Positions 55,634-64,000 of a stretch of 64,000 nucleotides of DNA are shown piece by piece. The stretch covers positions 2,706,001 through 2,770,000 of the forward strand of contig NZ_CP092417.1 in NCBI RefSeq assembly GCF_023716865.1, in the 5' to 3' direction. The first letter of the stretch is position 1. Each line of letters opens with the position of its first letter. The position numbers and the translations under genes are program-made. This DNA is from Endozoicomonas sp. SCSIO W0465. GTDB taxonomy: Bacteria; Pseudomonadota; Gammaproteobacteria; Pseudomonadales; Endozoicomonadaceae. Below the pieces are notes generated by a model, which was not told where the DNA came from, searched no databases, and was given only the letters and a program-made list of their open reading frames with translations.

Positions 55634-56287
55634 ATGGCCATGAAATCAGTGGTTTCCTCCACATTTCTGCAATTGGGGCATAAAAACAACCGGAATTTTA
55701 TGATTCTGATTATTTTAAGCGTCATGCTGCTCAGCACCAGTTTTCAGGCATTTAATTTTTATCAGTTAGTCAATAGCGAATCCTCGAAAGATAGTGATAA
55801 AAACAAAACTATCGTTTCAAATAAGACCATGACAATCAAACCTGAAGACTTTGAGTTGATTTTTGGTTTTAGCGACAATCAGGAAATAATTCAAAACAAT
55901 GATGAGATCCCGATAACCAAAATGAACCTGATTCTTAGAGGGGCTCTATCGGGCATTGAAAATAAAAAGTACGCAAGTGCAATTATCCAAATATCCAACC
56001 AGGACCAGTTATATGAAATTGGTGATGCTCTTCCCGGAGGCGCCATTTTAAATCAGGTTTATTCTGATCACATTGTCATTAAACGGGGTAAGCAGCTTGA
56101 AAGACTATATTTTCCAGAAACAGCCAGGGACTCCAGAGCCGTTCAGGAATTCAGGCCTGTTGCTGAAGACATCCCCGAGTCAACGGAGCGGCGTCCGGGC
56201 AACCACGACTACCCGGATGACATGTCTCTTGAACAGCGAATGCAGGACCTCAGGGAGCAGCTGCAGGAAGCCAGTCAGGAACTGTAA
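55634..56287 (+). CDS. gspC: Type II secretion inner-membrane protein GspC (XcpP-like)
   Basis: Up to 217 residues; a second ATG two codons in is equally possible. One membrane segment lies at about residues 22-42 (FMILIILSVMLLSTSFQAF), then a periplasmic linker, then the HR domain (NLILRGALSGIENKKYASAIIQ, YEIGDALPGGAILNQVYSDHIVIKR), which contacts the secretin. It is shorter than enterobacterial GspC and has no PDZ domain. It ends in a predicted coiled coil (SLEQRMQDLREQLQEASQEL), as in Pseudomonas XcpP. Confidence 0.92.
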   Translation: MAMKSVVSSTFLQLGHKNNRNFMILIILSVMLLSTSFQAFNFYQLVNSESSKDSDKNKTIVSNKTMTIKPEDFELIFGFSDNQEIIQNNDEIPITKMNLILRGALSGIENKKYASAIIQISNQDQLYEIGDALPGGAILNQVYSDHIVIKRGKQLERLYFPETARDSRAVQEFRPVAEDIPESTERRPGNHDYPDDMSLEQRMQDLREQLQEASQEL

Positions 56288-56385
56288 CGACAACAATGAC
56301 AAACTGCTAAGTTAATGGTCATAACATGAACATCAGATCACCACGCTTTTTACAGTTTTTGCAGTACCCTCTTAACAGGAAGTCA

Positions 56386-58449
56386 ATGAGAGCAATTCCT
56401 CTGCTACTTGTGCTGACAGTCACCCCTCTGCTGGCCAATAGTGCAAACAGAGGTTTACAGCCTGCTGCAAATAGTACTGCACCCTTGCCTGATGACAAGC
56501 TGTGGACACTGAATCAGCAAAATGCCGATATTCGTGAATTTATCACCCAGGTTGCCAAAATAACCGGAGAGACATTTGTTATCGATCCACGGATCAAGAG
56601 TGGCAATACGGTTACCGTCATTTCAAGCAAGCCTTTGACTAAGGACGAAGTTTACGATGTTTTCCTGGAAGTACTATCCGCTAATGGTTATACCGTCATT
56701 CCAAAATCCGACGGTCATATTATTAATGTTGTCCCCACCACCAGCGCAAAAACCAGCAGCCCGGGAGATACTCAGAAGCCAATTGATGGCGTAATGACCA
56801 CCAAAGTCATCGACTTGCACAGTGTGTCCGCTGTTGAAGTCATCCCGATCATTCGCCCATTGATTGCTCAATATGGGCATGCTGCTGCCTCCGCCTCCAG
56901 CAATGCGGTCATCATCAGTGATCTTGCGGATAATGTTGAGCGCATCACCAAACTGATCAGGGAGCTGGATGATGCTGGCAATAACGACTATGAAGTCATC
57001 CAGCTTAAACATGCCTGGGTCGGGGATGTGTCAAAAATAATCTCTGATACGCTGGTCACCGGAAAGGGACAGCTACCCAGCGGGCTTCAGGTGATCGCCG
57101 ATGAACGGAGCAATCGTCTGGTGGTTAAGGGCAATGCCAGCAAACGGGCACGGGTCAGAAAGCTGGCTGACACTCTTGATAAGGAAGGCATTCGCAAATC
57201 AACCACCAAAGTCATGTTCCTGAGTTTTGCAGACGCCAAAAACATTGCTGAAATCCTTTCTGAAGCATCAGGCATTATTCAGGATAGTCAGGGAAAGAAA
57301 GTCGCTTCAAACCCATCGTCACCTGTTACATCGGGTCCAGTTTCGCCAACGGCGTCATCAGGTCAGTCGTCTCCCCAGGCCCGAACCACCACCAAGTCAG
57401 GGGCTAAAAGCAAATCGGCAGCAACGGGTGCTTTTGTAAAAGCGGATGAAACCCAGAACGCTCTGGTCATGATTGCCGACCCGGAAACCCTCCAGGAGAT
57501 GGAGAAAATTGTCAGGCAGCTGGATGTACCCAGGGCTCAGGTACTACTGGAGGCTGTTATTGTTGAAGTGTCCGGTGGCATTAATGATGCCTTGGGAATT
57601 CAGTGGGGCATTGATGGAACAGATACTATCCGTGGTTCATTAACAACCAACCCTTCCGGAACGACTTCCAGTACAGTCACCGGAACCAAAAGCAGTATTA
57701 CTGGCCACATACTCGAAAACTCCGGTATTGCCCTCGGTTCACTGGCACTGCGGGCAGATAATTTTGGGGTTCTGGTCAGCGCATTAAGCTCAAGATCCAA
57801 TAACAATATCCTGTCTACTCCCAGCATGCTGACCCTGGATAATGAGGAGGCAGAGCTGATAATAGGAAAAAATATTCCCATAAAAACCGGCTCATACCAG
57901 ACGTCATCCAGCGGAAACAGTAATAATCCCTTCACAACAACCGAGCGCAAGGATGTGGGGCTAAAACTCAAGATCACCCCCCATATCAACGAAGGCGGCA
58001 GTCTAAGACTGATACTGGAACAGGAGGTTTCTTCACTGGATGTGGGCACAACCAAACAGCTCCTTGGCTCGGATAGCAATGATCTACTGTTCAATACCCG
58101 TTCCCTGAAGACTGCGGTACTGGTGGACGATGGACAGACCGTCGTTATTGGTGGACTGATCGAGGACATTAAATCCAAAAGCAGAAAAAAAGTACCACTG
58201 CTCGGGGACATCCCGATTTTGGGCAACCTCTTCCGTTACAGTCTCAAAGGTGATGAAAAAAAGAACCTGATGCTGTTTATCCGTCCTACCATCATGCGCA
58301 ACTCTGAAACCCTGGTAAAAGCGACCCAAGACCGGTTTACCAAACTGAAACTGATCGGCAACGGCAATGCCAGACAGTCTATTAACCTTCCAGATCGACC
58401 CAGTGAGTTATTTGATACCGAGACTTTTGACCTGAGAAACAGCAACTGA
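56386..58449 (+). CDS. gspD: Type II secretion outer-membrane secretin GspD
   Basis: About 687 residues from the ATG at 56386 (MRAIPLLLVLTVTPLLANS), which has AGGA upstream and gives a clean signal peptide; a start 20 codons earlier (56326) is possible. Four N-domains follow (N0 near VAKITGETFVIDPRI; N1-N3 with VIPIIRPLI, VIADERSNRLVVKG). The Ser/Lys-rich loop of N3 is long (residues about 305-350). The secretin domain has VLLEAVIVEVSG, SALSSRSNNNILSTPSMLTLDNEEAELIIGKNIP, and VPLLGDIPILGNLFR. It forms the outer-membrane channel. Confidence 0.95.
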   Translation: MRAIPLLLVLTVTPLLANSANRGLQPAANSTAPLPDDKLWTLNQQNADIREFITQVAKITGETFVIDPRIKSGNTVTVISSKPLTKDEVYDVFLEVLSANGYTVIPKSDGHIINVVPTTSAKTSSPGDTQKPIDGVMTTKVIDLHSVSAVEVIPIIRPLIAQYGHAAASASSNAVIISDLADNVERITKLIRELDDAGNNDYEVIQLKHAWVGDVSKIISDTLVTGKGQLPSGLQVIADERSNRLVVKGNASKRARVRKLADTLDKEGIRKSTTKVMFLSFADAKNIAEILSEASGIIQDSQGKKVASNPSSPVTSGPVSPTASSGQSSPQARTTTKSGAKSKSAATGAFVKADETQNALVMIADPETLQEMEKIVRQLDVPRAQVLLEAVIVEVSGGINDALGIQWGIDGTDTIRGSLTTNPSGTTSSTVTGTKSSITGHILENSGIALGSLALRADNFGVLVSALSSRSNNNILSTPSMLTLDNEEAELIIGKNIPIKTGSYQTSSSGNSNNPFTTTERKDVGLKLKITPHINEGGSLRLILEQEVSSLDVGTTKQLLGSDSNDLLFNTRSLKTAVLVDDGQTVVIGGLIEDIKSKSRKKVPLLGDIPILGNLFRYSLKGDEKKNLMLFIRPTIMRNSETLVKATQDRFTKLKLIGNGNARQSINLPDRPSELFDTETFDLRNSN

Positions 58450-58893
58450 TTTTCACTGACAACCGGCGAAACCAGAGCCTCCTGGGAAAAGTGTGGGTAA
58501 GTGAGAAGCTTGATTATTCGGGTTAGCCCTATACTTGTGTTTGGTTACCGATCTGAAACGTCAACAGCTCCTGGTTAGCATTAATTGGTAAACTCCTGTC
58601 TATAATCATCGAGGCATACTGAATTTCGGTCATCCCCGTAGTGCAATTTAAGAGGATTCCGCTAATATAGCGCGCTTTTTGGTACATCGGTCATAATCTT
58701 CAGGTAAACACTGCAGGTAAGCGTATGATTGAGATGGCCCAAGCAGTCTGAGAGCCCTCTGTTTGCTGACGGAGGCTTTCTCACCGTAAACCATTTTCAA
58801 AATACAGTTCGCAGGTCCATCTCCGGCCTACGCACCGTTCAGTCGGTATCGTATAATAGCGGACTGTCAGTCAGGCAAGGTTAGTAGTCAAAT
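58450..58893. other. Intergenic region gspD-rapA
   Basis: 444 bp without a supported gene. A good -10 box TATAAT lies at 58852-58857, 37 bp before the rapA start, but I see no strong -35 at the right distance. Another TAATAT lies near 58661. No clear terminator for gspD is seen. Confidence 0.5.
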
Positions 58894-61782
58894 ATGACGA
58901 GTTTCGTTTCTGGACAACGCTGGATAAGTGATACTGAGACCGAGCAGGGACTGGGCACTGTGCTCACCTTTGACAGTCGTATGATCACCCTGCTGTTTCC
59001 TGCAACCGGGGAAACCCGGCTTTACTCCATAAACAACTGCCCACTGACCCGCGTTGAGTTCAACCCCGGAGATCGTGTCGAAAGCCACGAGGGCTGGATT
59101 ATGCTGGTCACCGAGGTGATTGAGAAAAACGGCCTGTTGACCTACTGTGGAACACTGCCTGACGGCGAAATTCGTCAGCTTCCTGAAGCCGAGTTGGGTA
59201 ACCATATTCGCTTCAACAAACCACAGGATCGAATGTTGGCGGGGCAGATTGACCAGAACAGCAATTTTACCCTGCGCTACAAAACGCTCCAATATAACTA
59301 TGGCCTGCGCAAGTCACCCATGCGCGGACTGATTGGTCCTCGCACCAGTCTGATCCCACACCAGCTGCATATTGCCCGCGAGGTTTCTCAGCGCCATGCG
59401 CCGCGAGTCATGCTGGCTGACGAGGTCGGTATGGGTAAAACCATTGAAGCCGGCCTGATTTTGCACCAACAACTGATTACCGGTCGTGCCAGTCGTGTAC
59501 TGATTCTCTTGCCGGAAAGCCTGGTGCATCAGTGGCTGGTGGAGATGCTGCGCCGTTTCAACCTGCGTTTCAGTGTCTTTGACGAAGAGCGCTGTCGTCA
59601 GTCTCCGGATGAAAACCCGTTTAATACCGAACAGCTGATTATCTGCAGTATTGGTTTTCTCTGCCATGATGAGGATCGTCGTAAACAGGCGATGGCAGCG
59701 GACTTCGACCTGCTGATTGTGGATGAAGCCCACCATTTGATCTGGTCTGAAGAAGAAACCAATGCCGAATATCAGTGTGTGGAAGCGCTGTCCCAACAGA
59801 TTCCCGGACTACTGCTATTGACCGCCACACCGGAGCAGATGGGTGCCAAGAGCCACTTTGCCCATTTACGCCTGCTGGACCCGGACCGCTTCCACGATCT
59901 TGCCGCCTTTGAAGCGGAAGAGAGCCGTTATGAGCCGGTCGCTGAAGCTGTGCAAGAACTGCTTGGCAATGAGAACCAGGCGCTTCCTGCCCGGGCAAGA
60001 GATCATTTGGTTGGCTTCCTTGGAAAAGACAGCAAGCCACTGATCGATGCCCTGGATAAAGAGCCGAATGCGGATGACGAAGAGGCAAGAAATACCGCCC
60101 GCACACAGCTGCTGCGCCGCCTGCTGGATCGTCATGGCACTGGTCGCGTCATGTTCCGTAATACCCGGGCAGCGGTTGGCGGATTCTCTGGTCGTGCTGT
60201 TCAGGGCTACCCCCAGGTGCTTCCTGAGCTCTACGAAATCGCCCTGGAAGAAGAGTCCAACTATCGCCACAACCTCTATCCGGAGCTGGCTTACCAGGCC
60301 CAGATCCGGGTCGATGATATGGACCCCTGGTGGAAAGTCGACCCCCGGGTAGACTGGCTGATGAATCTGCTCAAGCTGCTTAAGAAAGAGAAAGTGCTGG
60401 TTATCTGCGCTAATGCCAATACGGCACTGGATCTGGAAAATGCCCTGCGCATACTGTCCGGTATTCCGGCCGCGGTATTCCATGAAAACATGAGCATTAT
60501 TGAGCGGGATCGCGCTGCGGCCTATTTTGCCGAAGAGGATCATGGTGCCCAGGTACTGGTTTGTTCCGAAATTGGCAGTGAAGGCCGTAACTTCCAGTTT
60601 GCCCATCATCTGGTCCTTTTTGATCTGCCTGAGCATCCCGACCTGCTGGAACAGCGTATTGGACGACTGGATCGTATTGGCCAGACTGAAGCCATCAAGA
60701 TTCACGTGCCTTATCTGCTGGGCACCGGTCAGGAGTCGCTATTCCACTGGTACGACCGGGGATTGAACGCCTTTGCCGATACCTGCCCTGCCGGTAGCAT
60801 GGTGCAGATGCAACTGGGTGAAGCACTGGTACCTTATCTGCAACCGGGAAGCCAGGCCACCACAGAAGCCATGGAGGCCTTGTTGAATCAGGCTGCGCAA
60901 TTGAATCAGCAGCAGATGGAGCATCTTCATAAGGGCAGAGACCGACTGTTGGAACTGAATTCCCGTGGCCTGATCTCCAATGAAGACATGATCAACGACA
61001 TTGAAGAGCAGGAACAGCCAAGACAACTCAAGCGGTTTATGGAAAAGCTGTTCGAAGGCTTTGGTGTTGAGGCGGAAGACTATTCCAAACACTGCCTGGT
61101 GATTCGTCCGGGCAGTCATATGATCACCACCTTCCCCGGCCTTCCGGAAGATGGCATGACCGTCACCTTTGACCGGGAAATGGCGCTGTCCAGAGAAGAT
61201 ATGCACTTCCTGACCTGGGAGCACCCCATCGTCAGTGAAGGGATGGATATGGTGCTGACCAGCGAGCTGGGTAATACCTCTGTTGCCCTGCTCAAAAACA
61301 AAGCCCTGAAGCCCGGCACCATGCTGCTGGAAGCGATTTACGTGGTGGAAACCAGCGCTGACCGGACCCTTCAGCTGGATCGCTACCTGCCAGCAACGCC
61401 GATTCGCTGTCTGATCGACCCTGGATTCAATGATCTGTCCGAAAAAGTGGCATTTGATACTCTGAACGCCCAGCTTCAGCCTTTGAAACGGGGTGTTGCC
61501 AAGAAACTGGTGAATGCCCAGCGGGCACCCTTTCTGGCCATGCTGGATAAAGCCGAAGGGTATGCCAAAGATCGGGTACAGCCCATTGTTAATCAGGCCT
61601 GCCAGAACCTGCTGACCGATGTCACCGAAGAGATCAAGCGACTGGCGGCTCTTAAAGTGGTCAACCCGAATGTTCGCGATGAAGAGATTGAGTATCTGAA
61701 AAATCGTGCTGCACTGGGCCATCAGGCACTGCAGAAAGCGGTTCTGCGACTGGATGCTCTGCGAATAATGATTGCCGGTTAA
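58894..61782 (+). CDS. rapA: RNA polymerase-associated helicase-like ATPase RapA
   Basis: 962 residues, close to the usual 968. It is a Swi2/Snf2 ATPase that rescues stalled or post-termination RNA polymerase. N-terminal Tudor-like domains (residues 1-110) are followed by LIPHQLHIAREV and Walker A LADEVGMGKTIEAGLI (about residue 175), motif II IVDEAHHLIW, TATPEQ, helicase lobe 2 with CSEIGSEGRNFQFAHHLVLFDLP, and the Arg-finger motif EQRIGRLDRIGQ. The C-terminal part is RapA-specific. It is intact. Confidence 0.97.
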   Translation: MTSFVSGQRWISDTETEQGLGTVLTFDSRMITLLFPATGETRLYSINNCPLTRVEFNPGDRVESHEGWIMLVTEVIEKNGLLTYCGTLPDGEIRQLPEAELGNHIRFNKPQDRMLAGQIDQNSNFTLRYKTLQYNYGLRKSPMRGLIGPRTSLIPHQLHIAREVSQRHAPRVMLADEVGMGKTIEAGLILHQQLITGRASRVLILLPESLVHQWLVEMLRRFNLRFSVFDEERCRQSPDENPFNTEQLIICSIGFLCHDEDRRKQAMAADFDLLIVDEAHHLIWSEEETNAEYQCVEALSQQIPGLLLLTATPEQMGAKSHFAHLRLLDPDRFHDLAAFEAEESRYEPVAEAVQELLGNENQALPARARDHLVGFLGKDSKPLIDALDKEPNADDEEARNTARTQLLRRLLDRHGTGRVMFRNTRAAVGGFSGRAVQGYPQVLPELYEIALEEESNYRHNLYPELAYQAQIRVDDMDPWWKVDPRVDWLMNLLKLLKKEKVLVICANANTALDLENALRILSGIPAAVFHENMSIIERDRAAAYFAEEDHGAQVLVCSEIGSEGRNFQFAHHLVLFDLPEHPDLLEQRIGRLDRIGQTEAIKIHVPYLLGTGQESLFHWYDRGLNAFADTCPAGSMVQMQLGEALVPYLQPGSQATTEAMEALLNQAAQLNQQQMEHLHKGRDRLLELNSRGLISNEDMINDIEEQEQPRQLKRFMEKLFEGFGVEAEDYSKHCLVIRPGSHMITTFPGLPEDGMTVTFDREMALSREDMHFLTWEHPIVSEGMDMVLTSELGNTSVALLKNKALKPGTMLLEAIYVVETSADRTLQLDRYLPATPIRCLIDPGFNDLSEKVAFDTLNAQLQPLKRGVAKKLVNAQRAPFLAMLDKAEGYAKDRVQPIVNQACQNLLTDVTEEIKRLAALKVVNPNVRDEEIEYLKNRAALGHQALQKAVLRLDALRIMIAG

Positions 61783-61806
61783 GCCTTTCATCTTTCACCG
61801 ATAAAT

Positions 61807-61840
61807 AAACGCCCCCAGTAGTACAGCAATGAGGGCGTTT
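61807..61840. terminator. Bidirectional terminator between rapA and the BCCT gene
   Basis: The arms AAACGCCC and GGGCGTTT, separated by 18 bases, lie between two convergent stops (61782 and 61874). Each side has some A/T-rich sequence. Confidence 0.7.
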
Positions 61841-61873
61841 GAATATCAGCAGGTCAACTCTGCTCTCTTCTTA

Positions 61874-63380
61874 TCAGGCTTTACCCATCCGCAGTAGAAT
61901 TTCTTCTTTTGCCTGCAAGCGCTCCAGTTCTCGCTGCTCCTCCTGCTTCTGACGCATCAGCTCATTGAACTCCATCCGAGCCTGTTGGGCCAATTCAGAA
62001 GCAGCTTGCCTCTTCTCATTGGCCTCGACGGCAGCCTGGGTTAATCGTTCAACTTCCTCAAGCATATGCGCTGGTGCATCACCCAGATCAGAACCCGTTG
62101 CACCACGAGCCATGGCCTCCCTGCGAATCTGCTTTTTCAGGGCAGCCAGTGCTTCATGGGCCTGACGCTCTGCACTTACGGCCTCTGTCGCCTGATCCTT
62201 CAGCTGTTCAAAGCGAGCCAGTGCAGAACCTTCCAGGCTCCACGGGTCCACTTCCGGCAGTTCTTCAATATTGATGGTCGGTTCTTCATAGCCTTCCTGG
62301 CGGGAGATATCCAGCATGGTGGCTTTCACCGCTGAAATCATCAGCATCACCGCAATCACCAGCAGCGGCAGACCGCCGACAATGGCTGCCGTCTGCAATG
62401 TTGTCAGACCACCCATAAACATCAGCACAGAAGGCATCAGCGACAGAGTGAATGCCCAGAACAGGCGGTTCCAGCGCATGGGATCTTCAGTCACATTCGT
62501 CTGGACAACTGACGCTAGAATAAAGGAGATAGAGTCAAAGGTGGTGGCAGTAAAGATAATACAGAGCAATGTGAACAGTACGATCACCAGATAACTGAAC
62601 GGCAGCTGTTCAAGCACACTGAAAATAGCGGTTGTTGCGCCTTCAGCATTGAGAATACCCACAACATCCAGTTGACCGGAAAGCTGCAAGGACAGGCCGA
62701 AGTTACCCAGCACGATAAAGTACACGGCACACCCCAGGGAGCCACAGAAAACCGCACCACCGACCATCTGTTTAATGGTTCGCCCTTTGGAAATACGGGC
62801 AACGAACAGCCCCATACTCGGTGCATATACCAGCCACCAGGCCCAGTAGAAGATGGTCCAGTCCTGTGGGAAGTGAGTATCTTCAAAGGTGCCATAACCG
62901 CCGAAAGGTTCTGCCCATGTGGCCATGACAAAGAAGTTGGACAACATCCGCCCAATAGAGTCCAGACCCGTCTCCACCATAAACAGCGTAGGACCTACCA
63001 CCAGGACAAAAGCCAGCAGACCCAGGGCTCCCCAGAAATTGATATTACTCAACAGTTTGATACCGCCATCCATCCCCTTGTACGAGGAATAAGCGAACAG
63101 CGCCGTACACACCATCAATACACCAATCTGGGTACCATTGGTGGATGGAATACCGGTCAGGTAGGTAATGCCCTCATTGATCAACGGTGCCGCCAGCCCC
63201 AGTGTGGTAGCAGCACCACCGAGCAGACCAAAAATAAACAGCACGTCAATCACCTTGCCCAGAGGCCCTTTACTGCGCGCTTCTCCCAATACCGGCATCA
63301 GGGCTGCAGAGACCTTCAGCACCGGGTTTTTGCGCACATGAAAAAAGTAGGCAATGGGAATGGCCGGAATCATATAGATA
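61874..63380 (-). pseudogene. BCCT-family transporter with C-terminal coiled coil, N-terminus removed by IS
   Basis: About 502 codons remain, starting inside a membrane region (Y-M-I-P-A-I-P-I-A-Y-F-F). The betaine/choline/carnitine transporter signature part is present: FYWAWWLVYAPSMGLFVARISKGRT, with the Trp-rich substrate segment and the G-M-x-V-A-R-I-S-K-G-R-T-like motif. Nine or so membrane segments follow. The tail (residues about 385-500) is a long Ala/Glu/Gln/Arg-rich coiled coil (ERLTQAAVEANEKRQAASEL), unusually long for this family. Roughly the first 150-170 residues of a normal BCCT protein are missing here because the ISNCY-type element at 63381 interrupts it. They may lie beyond the window. 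Confidence 0.9.
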
Positions 63381-64000
63381 GTTCTCGTCCAAAAACACAA
63401 CCAATTGAAAACTGTAGATTTTACCCTGAAAAATTAAGTGGAGCCCTACTGCTATCTGGCGACTAAACTTCCCAAGAGCAAGAAACATAAGGGATTGCCA
63501 AAAACAGAGGACTCCAAATGCGCAAAAAACGCAACCCGCAGTGTAGTATGGAACTCCATTACGTACCTCATGAAATCTGCTCCCAGCTTTCCGGTATCTC
63601 GCAATGGCTTGACGCCCATCCACAGTTCAATGACTGGATTTATGAGGACTTAAGTTCTGGTGATAAACAGAACACTGGGCGGAACGGACTATCAGCAGAA
63701 TCCGTTCTTCGTGCGGCACTCCTGAAACAGTATTTGAATTGTGATTATGACTACTTGTCGTTTGTTTTGATGGACTCCATGCTCTTTCGAGACTTTTGTC
63801 GCCTCGAACCAAACCAGCGCCCCAGTCGCTCCAGTTTGCATGGGCTCATCAGCCTTCTTACTGCATCTACATGGGAACGGATTAATAACTGTCAGCTAAT
63901 GACCGCTAAAGATCAGGGTATTGAAAAAGGGCGCACTGTGGCTATTGACAGCACAGTCACCGAATCGGATATCAAACCTCCTTGCGACAGTGATCTTTTA
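63381..64000 (+). mobile_element. ISNCY-type element, second copy, cut by the window end
   Basis: The left end GTTCTCGTCCAAAAAC is identical to that of the copy at 16482, and the rest is the same apart from TTTACCCTG for TTTATCCTG near 63413. The left flank is TAGATA (63375-63380). The right end lies beyond the window, so the duplication cannot be checked. Confidence 0.93.
63518..64000 (+). CDS. DDE transposase of the second ISNCY-type copy, partial
   Basis: The first 161 codons are visible and match the complete 453-residue protein at 16619-17980 (MRKKRNPQC ... ESDIKPPCDSDLL). No lesion is seen before the window ends. It includes the likely first catalytic Asp (AIDSTVTESD). Confidence 0.9.
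   Translation, partial: MRKKRNPQCSMELHYVPHEICSQLSGISQWLDAHPQFNDWIYEDLSSGDKQNTGRNGLSAESVLRAALLKQYLNCDYDYLSFVLMDSMLFRDFCRLEPNQRPSRSSLHGLISLLTASTWERINNCQLMTAKDQGIEKGRTVAIDSTVTESDIKPPCDSDLL

Noticed and set aside
60739..61791. 350-codon minus-strand frame across rapA
   Set aside because: It is antisense to the well-supported C-terminal part of RapA and has no family features.

Overview
The window looks like the chromosome of a host-associated marine gammaproteobacterium that is heavily loaded with insertion sequences. Endozoicomonas or a close relative is my best guess. This is an inference from the recA-recX-alaS-lysC-csrA-tRNA-Ser core order, a Pseudomonas-style divergent type II secretion locus, a very large ankyrin-repeat gene, and the number of nearly identical IS copies. 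No rRNA and no CRISPR array is present.

Layout. 1-25,124 is an accessory region. It holds a shattered giant gene (called here gene 2), an intact giant paralogue (gene 1), a small gene downstream of it, and copies of IS66, IS1595, IS4, IS50-like, ISNCY-type and ISKra4-type elements. 8,500-8,880 together with 25,153-28,376 are two separated parts of one zinc-linked operon (ZrgA/DUF2796, an ABC ATPase, a permease, DUF3299). A Zur-like box lies at 10,489. 28,549-41,042 is core: pncC, recA with two LexA boxes, recX, an ankyrin gene, alaS, lysC, csrA. An IS66 copy carrying an IS21 follows, then tRNA-Ser(GCU) with an integrase remnant beside it, and a duplicated tRNA Val-Asp unit. 47,060-58,449 is a complete type II secretion system: gspE-M on the minus strand, divergent from gspCD. 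58,894-61,782 is rapA. The window ends in a BCCT transporter gene cut by a second ISNCY-type copy.

Main result. The segment between two IS66 copies (B at 5,848 and D at 22,918) appears to be inverted. The right end of B is followed by ACTCGATC and the right end of D by GATCGAGT. These are the two inverted halves of a single 8-bp target duplication. Flipping the segment back re-forms an ISKra4-type element with its own 8-bp duplication, places the Zur box and a His-rich membrane protein gene directly upstream of zrgA, joins the two parts of gene 2, and makes all the native genes co-directional. The geometry (both right ends at one target, mismatched outer flanks) fits an intramolecular transposition using the two facing inner ends of an IS66 pair, with loss of the DNA between them. 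Simple recombination between inverted copies does not fit.

How the genes work together. Genes 1 and 2 encode large proteins of unknown function with a conserved C-terminal region and an RKRRDL motif; they may be exported effectors. The Zrg-like operon probably takes up zinc under Zur control but is now broken by two insertions and the inversion. The secretion locus looks intact. IS insertions also touch recX (its stop codon now comes from IS66), the downstream side of csrA, and the BCCT gene.
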